A stretch of 64,000 bases of DNA. Source: Arthrobacter sp. ISL-48. GTDB taxonomy: Bacteria > Actinomycetota > Actinomycetes > Actinomycetales > Micrococcaceae. This document shows, piece by piece, positions 54,977 to 63,080 of the stretch (positions are counted from its first letter, which is position 1; each line of letters starts with the position of its first letter). The stretch lies in NCBI RefSeq assembly GCF_018613805.1, contig NZ_JAGGPL010000020.1, positions 1 to 64,000 on the forward strand, read 5' to 3'. The notes under the pieces were generated by a model that saw nothing but the letters and a program-made list of their open reading frames with translations, was not told the DNA's origin and did not search any database. Both the position numbers and the translations under genes were made by a program.

Positions 54977-55597
54977 ATGGCCAGATACTTTGACGTTCAC
55001 CCTGAAGACCCGCAGCCGCGCGCCATCACACAGGCCGTGCGCATGGTCCTCGACGGCGGGCTCATCGCGTACCCCACGGACTCCTGCTATGCACTAGGGG
55101 CGCAGTTGGGCAACAAGGACGCACTTGACCGGATCCGGACCATCCGCAAACTGGACAGCAAGCACCACTTCACGCTCGTCTGCAAGGACTTCGCCCAACT
55201 GGGGCAGTTTGTGAACATCAGCAACGACGTCTTCCGCAGCATCAAGGCTGTCACGCCCGGCAGCTACACCTTCATCCTGCCGGCCACCAAGGACGTTCCG
55301 CGCCGGCTCCTGCACCCGAAGAAGAAAACGGTTGGCGTACGCATCCCGGATAACCGGGTGGTGCAGGCGCTGCTGGCCGAGCTGGGCGAACCGCTGCTCT
55401 CCAGCACCCTCCTGCTTCCCGATGAAGAAGATCCGCTGACCCAGGGGTGGGAGATCAAGGAGCGGCTCGAGCACGAGGTGGATGCCGTGATCGATTCCGG
55501 CGACTGCGGGGCCGAGCCCACCACTGTGATCGATTTCTCGAGTGGTGTGGCCGAGGTGGTACGCCGCGGCACCGGTGACCCGTCCCGCTTCGAATAA
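54977..55597 (+). CDS. yciO: YciO-type Sua5/YrdC family protein
   Basis: A 206-residue member of the YrdC/Sua5 fold, matching E. coli YciO along its length: FDVHPEDPQPRAITQAV, AYPTDSCYALGAQ, HHFTLVCKDF, PGSYTFILPATKDVPRRLL, and PTTVIDFSSGVAEVVRRG. True Sua5/TsaC makes threonylcarbamoyl-AMP for tRNA t6A; YciO is a close paralogue with weaker or different activity, so the role is uncertain. It stops five bases before the convergent polymerase gene. Confidence 0.88.
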   Translation: MARYFDVHPEDPQPRAITQAVRMVLDGGLIAYPTDSCYALGAQLGNKDALDRIRTIRKLDSKHHFTLVCKDFAQLGQFVNISNDVFRSIKAVTPGSYTFILPATKDVPRRLLHPKKKTVGVRIPDNRVVQALLAELGEPLLSSTLLLPDEEDPLTQGWEIKERLEHEVDAVIDSGDCGAEPTTVIDFSSGVAEVVRRGTGDPSRFE

Positions 55598-55602
55598 CCT
55601 GG

Positions 55603-56625
55603 CTAGTCCTGCTTGCGGGCCCGGCTTGGCTGCACCCGCGGTGGTTCCCCGGGCATCTTCGGATAGTCGGGCGGGAAGGGCATCTCAGCCAGGCCATTCT
55701 TGACGTCCCGCTCCCACCATTCCAAGAGGGCATCGATGGTACCGGGGTTTGCGTCCATGCCAGCCCACGGATCCCCCACCGTCTTGAGGCGTTCGGGCAC
55801 CGTGAGGATGGTGAAGTTCTTGGGGTCGACGCTGCCCAGCTCGTCCCACGTGATAGGGCAGGACACCGGTGCGTGGGGCAGGGCCCGGGGGCTGTAGGCG
55901 CCGGCGATGGTCCGGTCACGGTTGGCCTGGTTGAAGTCCACGAACACCCGCTGGCCCCGTTCTTCCTTCCACCACGCAGTGGTGACTTTGTCAGGCATCC
56001 GCCGTTCGAGCTCCCTCGCCGCGGCGATCACCGCGTGGCGGACGTCCAGGAACTCCCGAGTGGGTTCAATGGGTGCGTAGACGTGAAGCCCCCGGTTTCC
56101 GGACGTCTTGATGAAGGTGTTCAGCCCTGCCTCCGCCAGCACCTCTTTCAGCGCCACTGCGGCGGGGACGGCATCGTCGAAGTCCGTCCCGGGTTGCGGA
56201 TCCAGGTCGATGCGCAGCTGGTCCGGATTATCTGTGTTTTCTGCGCGTGAAGGCCACGGGTGGAACACGACGGTGTTCATCTGGACCGCCCATACGGCCG
56301 CGGCGGGTTCGTCCAGGACAAGCTGCGGGTGCGAGCGCGCACTCGGATAGACCACCTTCACTGACCTGACGAAGTCAGGCGTTCCCTTGGGCGGGTTCTT
56401 CGAGAAGAACATCTCTCCGTCGATGCTGTCCGAGTACCTCTGCAGCGAAACGGGCCTGTCTCCGTTTGCAGCGATGAAGGCCTCCCCTACTTCGGCAATG
56501 TACCGGGCCAGGTCCAACTTGGTGAGCCCCAGTTCCGGCCACATGACCCTGCTGGGACTCGAGATGCGCATCTCGCGCTCGCCCTGGGGGCCCTGGACAG
56601 AGAGTGTGGTGTGTTCGCTCGCCAT
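55603..56625 (-). CDS. LigD-type polymerase/primase (PolDom), stand-alone
   Basis: A 340-residue archaeo-eukaryotic primase-fold polymerase like the POL domain of LigD, which adds nucleotides during non-homologous end joining. Visible features are LTKLDLARYIAEV, the catalytic DLDP in LRIDLDPQPG, the phosphate-binding KTSGNRGLHVYAP, and late VFVDFNQANRDRTIAGAYS. No ligase or nuclease domain is attached, as in the separate PolD proteins of mycobacteria. TAGGTT lies six bases before the ATG, so a leaderless mRNA is likely. No ku gene is in the window. Confidence 0.9.
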   Translation of the reverse strand: MASEHTTLSVQGPQGEREMRISSPSRVMWPELGLTKLDLARYIAEVGEAFIAANGDRPVSLQRYSDSIDGEMFFSKNPPKGTPDFVRSVKVVYPSARSHPQLVLDEPAAAVWAVQMNTVVFHPWPSRAENTDNPDQLRIDLDPQPGTDFDDAVPAAVALKEVLAEAGLNTFIKTSGNRGLHVYAPIEPTREFLDVRHAVIAAARELERRMPDKVTTAWWKEERGQRVFVDFNQANRDRTIAGAYSPRALPHAPVSCPITWDELGSVDPKNFTILTVPERLKTVGDPWAGMDANPGTIDALLEWWERDVKNGLAEMPFPPDYPKMPGEPPRVQPSRARKQD

Positions 56626-56631
56626 GGAGAC

Positions 56632-56637
56632 AACCTA
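56632..56637 (-). promoter_or_regulatory. -10 hexamer TAGGTT for leaderless LigD-type polymerase gene
   Basis: TAGGTT on the minus strand, six bases, then ATG. No Shine-Dalgarno sequence. Confidence 0.55.
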
Positions 56638-56676
56638 CCCCGCGCCGCCCGTCGCGTCAGTACCTTGGCCGTTCGG

Positions 56677-56702
56677 AGGCCCGCCAGGGAGGCCCGCCAG
56701 GG
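56677..56702. repeat. 13-bp tandem duplication in a divergent promoter region
   Basis: AGGCCCGCCAGGG occurs twice head to tail, 21-46 bases before the hydrolase start, between two divergent genes. It could be an operator or a recent slippage event. Confidence 0.6.
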
Positions 56703-56722
56703 CGATCCGGCATCATTGAGTC

Positions 56723-57400
56723 ATGACCGTTACCGAATCCCCTGTCACTATCACTGTCGGCGATCTCGAAGTCTCCGCGGCTTATGGCCGGCCGGACAAT
56801 CCCTTCGCCACGCTTGTGGTGGCGCACGGAGCCGATACGGGCATGGAACATCCGTTCCTGGGCGGCTTTACCCGCGCACTTAACGACGACGGCGTTGCCA
56901 CGTTGCGCTTCAATTTCCCCTACCGCGAAGCGGGCAGGAAGTTCCCGGACCGGCCGCCGGCTGCCATCGCAGCCTGGCGGGCCGCCCTTGATGCTGCCGC
57001 CCGGCTGGGTGAAACCCACGGAGACAAAGGTCCCGTCTGGGCAGCTGGCAAGTCCTTTGGCGGGCGCATGGCGTCCATGGCCGTAGCAGAAGGGATGGAC
57101 GCCAGGGGGCTGGTCTACCTCGGGTATCCGCTGCACCCGCCGGGAAAGCCGGAGAAACTTCGGGATGAGCACCTGTACGGGCTGACGGTGCCTATGCTGT
57201 TCCTGCAGGGCACCCGCGACACCTTCGCCACCCCGGAACTGATGGAGGGGGTGGTTTCCCGGATCGGTCAGTCCGCCGTGCTGGAGTGGGTGGACGGCGG
57301 TGACCATTCCTTCGCCGTCGCAGGAAAGAAGCGCAACGCAGAGGAGATCGGCGCATCACTGGCTTCCCCGGTCGCGCGCTTCATGCGCGCCCACGGCTGA
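56723..57400 (+). CDS. Alpha/beta hydrolase, KANL3/TEX30-like family
   Basis: A 225-residue alpha/beta hydrolase without lid. The N-terminal VVAHGADTGMEHPF supplies the oxyanion hole, Ser111 in GKSFGGRM is the nucleophile, and DTFATPE and GGDHSF carry the other triad residues. It resembles the KANL3/TEX30 dienelactone-hydrolase-like group, whose bacterial substrates are unknown. The ATG has no ribosome site and lies six bases after CATCAT, a weak -10 in the leaderless arrangement. It converges on the EF-G2 gene with 8 bases between stops. Confidence 0.85.
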   Translation: MTVTESPVTITVGDLEVSAAYGRPDNPFATLVVAHGADTGMEHPFLGGFTRALNDDGVATLRFNFPYREAGRKFPDRPPAAIAAWRAALDAAARLGETHGDKGPVWAAGKSFGGRMASMAVAEGMDARGLVYLGYPLHPPGKPEKLRDEHLYGLTVPMLFLQGTRDTFATPELMEGVVSRIGQSAVLEWVDGGDHSFAVAGKKRNAEEIGASLASPVARFMRAHG

Positions 57401-57408
57401 TGTGGAGA

Positions 57409-59589
57409 TCAGGTGTTGGCGGCACCCGCGGTCGCGCTCGCAGGCACCGGCTCGTGGCGCAGGTAGCTGCGCCGGAAGTGGCCGGTTCCGGCCGTGAGTC
57501 CACGTAGCTGAACGGCGTAGCGCAACAGCTCGCCGTCGGGCACCTCGGCGATGACCGCCGTGCGTTCCCCGCCTGCCGACGTCGTTCCTGTCACCCGCCC
57601 GCGGCGGGACGACAAGTCACTCATGACGGGGCCGACGTACTCGTCCGGAGTGGTGACGGTGACAGACGACACGGGTTCCAACAGCTGGATGCGGCCAGCG
57701 GCGGCCGCCTCCCGCAGGGCCAGCGCGCCCGCCGCCTGGAAGGCAGCGTCTGACGAGTCGACGCTGTGTGCTTTGCCGCCGACCAACGTCACCCTGATGT
57801 CCACCACCGGGAACCCTGCCGACACGCCCCTCTGCATTTGGGCCCGAACCCCTTTCTCGACGGAGGGTATGTAGTGGCCGGGAACCACCCCGCCGACGGT
57901 CTTGTCGACAAACTCGAACCCTGCGCCGCGCTCCAGGGGCTCGACTTCGATGTCGCAGATCGCGTACTGGCCGTGGCCCCCGGATTGCTTGACGTGCCGT
58001 CCGTGGCCGGAGGCTGGTGCGGCGAAGGTTTCCCTCAGCGGCGTGACCACCGGAACAGTCTCCAGTTTCACCCCCTGGTCCCGCAGCCGGTCCAGTACCA
58101 CTTCACCATGGGCCTCCCCCATGCACCACAGAATCAACTGGTGCGTTTCGGAATTACGTTCCACGCGAAGCGTCGGATCCCCGGCCGCCACCTTCCCCAG
58201 GCTCTTGGCCAGGGCATCTTCGTCGCTGCGAGAGGCGGCTTCCACGGCTACGGGCATCAGCGGCTCGGGCATGTCCCAGGACTCCACAAGCACCGGGTTC
58301 TCCTTGGCAGAAACGGTGTCGCCGGTCTCGGCGTTGGCCAGCTTGGCAATCGCGCAAATGTCCCCGGCGATGCAATATGGCACCGGCCGGAGGCTCGCAC
58401 CAACCGGTGAGTAAAGGTGGGTGAGGCGTTCGTCGCTGTCGTGGTCCTCATGGCCTCGCTCGGACAACCCGCGGCCGCCGACGTGTACAGCCGAGTCCTC
58501 CCGCAGGGTGCCGGAAAAGACCCGTACCAGGCAGACCCGTCCCAGGAACGGGTCGATGGTTGTGCGGACCACCTCCCCGGCCAGCGGGCCCGCCGGGTTA
58601 CAGGTTAGGGGGCCGGCCGGAGTCCCGGCGAGGTCTGTCACTGCTGGCAGGGCGCTCTCCGCGGGCGTTGGGAAGGCTCTGGTCAGCATCTCCAGCAGTT
58701 CCGTTATGCCGAGTCCAGTCTCCGCCGCGCTCGCAAGTACTGGAAAGAAGGACCCGCGGGCCACTGCCGTCTCCAGGTCATCCACCAGGACGTCGACGTC
58801 GATGTCCTCGCCGCCGAGATAGCGGTCCATGAGCGTCTCGTCTTCGCTCTCCGAAATGATTCCTTCGATCAGCGTTCCGCGTTCGGCCTCCGATGCTGCG
58901 AGCTCCTCCGCCGTGGCTTCCCGCGCTCCCGGCGCCGGTGCTCCACTGGTGTAGTCCGAGACCTTCCCGGACAGCAGGCCGAGCAAACCGGTGATGGCCT
59001 GCCCGGTGCGCACCGGGAGATAGGCAGGCATCACCGAGTCACCGAAGGCGCGCTGGCATGCGGCGACCGTCGCCTCGAAATTTGCGCGCGGATGGTCGAG
59101 CCGGCTGATCACGACAGCCCGCGGCACACCCACCAGGTCGCATTCAGCCCACAGCGCTGTGGTTGCCGCATCGATCTCGTCCAGGGCGGACACGACGAAG
59201 AGAGCCGCATCCGCCGCCCGCAGTCCGGCGCGGAGCTCACCGGTGAAGTCCGCATAGCCGGGCGTGTCCAGGAGGTTCACCTTGATGCCATCGAACACCA
59301 GCGGGGCCAACGACAGGACGACGGAGCGCTGCTGGTGGATCTCGGACGGTTCCGCGTCGCTCACCGTGCTGCCGTCTTCAATTGATCCCATCCGGGATAT
59401 GACACCGGTGGCGGCCAGCAGGGCCTCAAGCAGCATGGTCTTCCCCGCGCCCGAGTGGCCCACGAGCGCAACGTTGCGGATCTTATCCGGGGCATCGGCC
59501 TGGACCGCCGCCGAGGCATCAGTCCGCCGGAGATCGGAACTGCCGCGGCCCGGAGCCTTGCCTCGGGCATTGGCGCCTTTCATGGACAT
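57409..59589 (-). CDS. Elongation factor G-like protein EF-G2
   Basis: A 726-residue paralogue of EF-G with the five-domain layout. The P-loop reads GHSGAGKTMLLEALL (about residues 44-58) and G3 is DTPGYADF, but the G4 motif is SRLD instead of NKxD and other G-domain positions differ. Mycobacterial EF-G2 binds GTP but does not replace EF-G in translocation; the same may hold here. GGAG lies six bases before the ATG used; another ATG two codons upstream would overlap it. The coding strand gene lies downstream of a 50-residue gene. Confidence 0.9.
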   Translation of the reverse strand: MSMKGANARGKAPGRGSSDLRRTDASAAVQADAPDKIRNVALVGHSGAGKTMLLEALLAATGVISRMGSIEDGSTVSDAEPSEIHQQRSVVLSLAPLVFDGIKVNLLDTPGYADFTGELRAGLRAADAALFVVSALDEIDAATTALWAECDLVGVPRAVVISRLDHPRANFEATVAACQRAFGDSVMPAYLPVRTGQAITGLLGLLSGKVSDYTSGAPAPGAREATAEELAASEAERGTLIEGIISESEDETLMDRYLGGEDIDVDVLVDDLETAVARGSFFPVLASAAETGLGITELLEMLTRAFPTPAESALPAVTDLAGTPAGPLTCNPAGPLAGEVVRTTIDPFLGRVCLVRVFSGTLREDSAVHVGGRGLSERGHEDHDSDERLTHLYSPVGASLRPVPYCIAGDICAIAKLANAETGDTVSAKENPVLVESWDMPEPLMPVAVEAASRSDEDALAKSLGKVAAGDPTLRVERNSETHQLILWCMGEAHGEVVLDRLRDQGVKLETVPVVTPLRETFAAPASGHGRHVKQSGGHGQYAICDIEVEPLERGAGFEFVDKTVGGVVPGHYIPSVEKGVRAQMQRGVSAGFPVVDIRVTLVGGKAHSVDSSDAAFQAAGALALREAAAAGRIQLLEPVSSVTVTTPDEYVGPVMSDLSSRRGRVTGTTSAGGERTAVIAEVPDGELLRYAVQLRGLTAGTGHFRRSYLRHEPVPASATAGAANT

Positions 59590-59742
59590 GGCCATCTCCA
59601 GGTGTACTAGTCGTCAGCCGCCACGCAGCCTTGGTAAGACGATTCGACACCCTGAGGCGACTGGACAGCAATAGGCAGAGCCATGCCATCGTGAAACCGG
59701 GACCGGCCTTGAGCCGGCGGAATGCAGCCCGCGCGCTGTCGG

Positions 59743-59895
59743 CTAAGCGGCGTCCTCGTGCCACCAGCCTTCCCAGGCGGCGGAGGTCAGTTGCCCTGTG
59801 GGGAACCCGGTCTTGCCGTTCTTCCCGCTGTACGAATGGTTGTCGCCGTTTCGGCGGGCATCAAGCAAGAGGTTAAGGCTGTTCAATAGCAACAT
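59743..59895 (-). CDS. Small 50-residue protein of unknown function
   Basis: An ATG-initiated frame of 50 codons preceded by AAGGA with seven bases of spacing, in a stretch of about 450 bases otherwise empty of genes. The product starts MLLLNSLNLLLDARR, has a polar Asn/Gly/Ser-rich middle (NGDNHSYSGKNGKTG) and ends in a Trp-rich, acidic tail (WEGWWHEDAA). A TAATCT hexamer 15-16 bases after TTGGAC lies just upstream. The composition is unlike random GC-rich sequence. I do not recognise the family. Confidence 0.6.
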   Translation of the reverse strand: MLLLNSLNLLLDARRNGDNHSYSGKNGKTGFPTGQLTSAAWEGWWHEDAA

Positions 59896-60047
59896 CTTTG
59901 CGTCCTTCCAGATTATGTGTGGACGTCGTTGTCCAAGTGATCAAGAGCCTAACGGGGAGTTGTTTCAGCACATCGACGCCACGTTTCATCTGTGTATCGG
60001 AGTTCTCACCCGGCATCGAAACCCGATCAAGGTTTCCCTTCCCGGGG

Positions 60048-62706
60048 TCACTTTCGCCCGCTGGTCCGTGCGGTCGGGGGTGCAGTCCAAGGGTCTTCGG
60101 GCCAGGGATGCTTGGGATACCGGCCCCTCATCTCGGCCCGGACCTGCCTATAGGGTCCGGACCAAAAGGACGCCAGGTCGTCCGTCACGGCCACGGGACG
60201 CCGGGCCGGAGAGAGCAAGTGGAACAGCACCGGCACCCGCCCGCTGACCAGCCGTGGCGTCTCTGCCCAGCCGAAACACTCCTGCAGCTTGACCGCCACC
60301 ACAGGGCGGCCGTGGCTGACTGCATAGTCGGACACGTCATAGTCGGACAAGTCAGGGTAGTCGATTCTCACCCTCGAACCGCTGGGCACTTCAAGCCATT
60401 CGGGTGCCAGCTCCCCCAGCCGTTGCGGCGGGCCACGGCAGCAGCCGCCGCAGCGGATCGGTGAGGTCGATTGCACTCGTGGAGGCGCCGCCCGCCAGCG
60501 CCTCCAGCTCCGGCCGCAGCCACGTGTCCAGCCGGGCCAGCAGCGCCGGCTCGGAAACGTCCGGCCAAGGGTCGCCGAGTTCCCGGCGCAGCAGGGCGAG
60601 GCGGCGGCGCAGGGCATCCGCCGCCGTCGACCATCCGATCGTTCCCAGCCCTTCACTTTCCAGTGCGCGGGCGACTGCGACGCGCCCTTCCTCGGCGGAC
60701 GGCCGCACCGGTGTGGACGTCAGTCCAATTGCGCCAAGACGGCGATCCCGCCGGGCCATGACGCGGCCTTGATTGAAGCGTGCTTCCACGGTGTCGGTCA
60801 GCAAATGCCGGGCCGCTGCCTCAGCGGTGTCCGAAGTGATCGGGGCGGCGCCACGGATGACCGCCCCGGTCCCGGCAGCGTCGCGTCCCTGGGCCCGCGA
60901 AACATCCGCGACTGCAAGCCACTCATGCCCGGACAGGGAACTTCCGGCTGGCAAGCCTGCCCGGGTGCCTGACGACAACAGGTACCGCTCCGGCCCCTCG
61001 CCCGCGACGCGGCGCGCCACCCGATCCGGGAACGCCAGGGCGACGATGGCTCCCATGGCCTCCGCCCCCGTCACGGGAGCAGCAAAGACGGAATGTCCGG
61101 CGCCGGAAGCCTCCTGGCGTGCGATGTCCTCCATCCGCCGGACGTCGTCCAACCACCGACGGGAGGCCGGGTCGGTCCCGGACCGCAAGGTTGCGAGGAG
61201 CCTCGTGAGATCTGCCCCGGGCGCACGCTGGTCCCCCGAGACCACGGCGACGGCCTCCGCCGCTGTCCGGCGGCCCACCGCTGCCGCGCCGTCCAGGAGG
61301 GCGCGGGCCAGCCGTGGATCCGCCGGGACCCTGGCAAGGACCCTGCCAAGCTCCGTGGCGGAGCCGTCCGGACCCACGGCGCCCAGTTCCCGTAACACCT
61401 CCACTGCCTCCTCCATGGCCGGCCGCGGTGGGGAGTCGGGAAAAGCCAGCCCCTGCCCGCCAGGTGATCCCCAGCAAGCCAGGATCAGGGCGGCGCCCGT
61501 CAGGTCCGCCACCGTGATCTCAGGGGTCACATGGGCGGGCGCCGCGCCAAACGTCTTCTGGTCATAGCAGCGGACTACCTTCCCGGGTCCCTGGCGTGCG
61601 GCCCGGCCGGCCCGCTGCTCCGCCGACGCGCGGGAGCAGGAGACGGTCACCAGGCCGGACATGCCGCGGCTGATGTCCCGCCGCGGTTCGCGGGTCAGGC
61701 CCGAATCGATGACCAGTCGCACGCCCGGCACCGTCAAGGAGGATTCCGCGAGGTCGGTGGTAACGATGATCCGGGGGCTCTCCCCCGGCCGGCGCCCGGA
61801 CACGGCGCGGTCCTGTTCCGCAGGACTGGCCTGGCCGTGAAGCTCCAGCACCTCGGTACCGGAACCGCCACGGCTCCGCAGGCGGGAGGCGACCTGGGAC
61901 ACTTCCCAAGCGCCGGGGACAAACACCAGCGCGTCGGTTCCCGCACTGGACTGTGTATGCGCCGCCGCGGCGGTATCCGCCACGTGGTCAAGGAACCCGC
62001 GGCTCACACCCCTGCCGTCCAGCCGTGGCACCGCTGCCGGCGACCATTCAACGTCCAGGGGGTACAGTGCGGACGGACAGTCGACGACGGGAGCCGGGCC
62101 GCCGCCGTCGTGATTGCCAATAAGGGCGGCGAAGCGGGGCGCATCCACGGTGGCGGACATGGCAACCAGGGTGAGGTCGCCCCGCAGTTGGCGGACTTCG
62201 GCGAGCATGCCAAGCAGCAGGTCGGTCTCAAGGCCGCGTTCGTGGACTTCGTCGAGGATGACCGCGCCGATGCCCTCAAGCCCGGGATCGGCCAGCAGGC
62301 GGCGCAGGAGGATCCCGGGCGTGACGAACTCCACCAGCGTGCCGGCGCCCGCCTTGTGGTCCCCCCGGACTGTATAGCCGACGCGGTCCCCCATACGGCT
62401 GCCATCGAGGGCGGCAAGGCGCCGTGCCGCCGCTCGGGCAGCCACCCGGCGCGGCTGGGTGACCACAACGCGGACCTCCCCTCGCGGGCTCCGCATCGCC
62501 AGGTTGGCGAGCAAGGGCGGAACCAGCGTGGTCTTGCCCGTTCCGGGTGGAGCCTGCACCACTGCGGATCCCGCACGCCCTCCCGCTCCGAGAGCCGCCG
62601 TAAGGTGGGACAGTGAGTCCGTAAAGGCGAGGCCCGCCCCAATGGCCTCCAGATCGAAGGTTTCGTTCATGGGGAACCGATCCAGGGGGTTGCTCGGTGG
62701 CGTCAT
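60048..62706 (-). pseudogene. hrpB: ATP-dependent helicase HrpB, frameshifted
   Basis: The first 771 codons encode a DEAH-box helicase: motif I PPGTGKTTLVPP, motif II DEVHERGLETDLL, motif III SATVDAP, motif VI AGRAARQGPG, and the HA2 region. The frame then ends at 60391, but the HrpB C-terminal domain continues in another frame to 60048, with LGELAPEWLEVPSGSR, VKLQECFGWAETPRL and YPKHPWPEDPW. Removing one base of the TT pair at 60423-60424 restores LPWPAARLGELAPEWL, a good family match. Either the gene is inactivated or the base is a sequencing error. The start ATG follows CACAAT by six bases. Confidence 0.82.
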
Positions 62707-62802
62707 CCGTCCATTGTGCCCATAAAGCAGGTCTGCCTATCCAAGCCTGAAGGCCGGGATAGGCCAGACTGGAGATCATCGAACAGGAAAGCGAGACCAG
62801 CA

Positions 62803-63063
62803 GTGATTACCCTCCGGCAGGATTCCCAGGGCTTTATCCGGATGAACAGGCATTTTCCGGCCAGCGCCGCCGTGTCAATTACCTTCACCGACGGGACGCA
62901 GGAGGTCCTCACCGGGAAGCGGCTCAACCAGGTCTACGACGAGGCCCTTGCCGCGTACCGGGCGGAGAACCAGCTGGACGCCAAGGGCTTTTCCCGCGGA
63001 CCACGGAAAAAGGTCCATCCCGGAATCGAGTTCGTGGCGGTTCGGCCAGGGATGGCCGAGTAG
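62803..63063 (+). CDS. Small uncharacterised protein
   Basis: An 86-residue protein I do not recognise. It has a possible beta-hairpin region (SITFTDGTQEVLTGK), then a helix (LNQVYDEALAAYRAE) and a basic segment (GFSRGPRKKVHPG). No membrane segment or signal peptide. The frame is open 29 codons upstream, overlapping the hrpB start region; this GTG is chosen because the sequence before it looks non-coding. Divergent from hrpB and convergent with the symporter gene. Confidence 0.55.
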   Translation: MITLRQDSQGFIRMNRHFPASAAVSITFTDGTQEVLTGKRLNQVYDEALAAYRAENQLDAKGFSRGPRKKVHPGIEFVAVRPGMAE

Positions 63064-63080
63064 AAACAAGCGGAGACGTA

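Noticed and set aside
59798..60247. 149-codon plus-strand frame in the gap beside EF-G2
   Set aside because: It is antisense to the 50-residue gene and to the HrpB C-terminal region, with no ribosome site and no recognisable motif.
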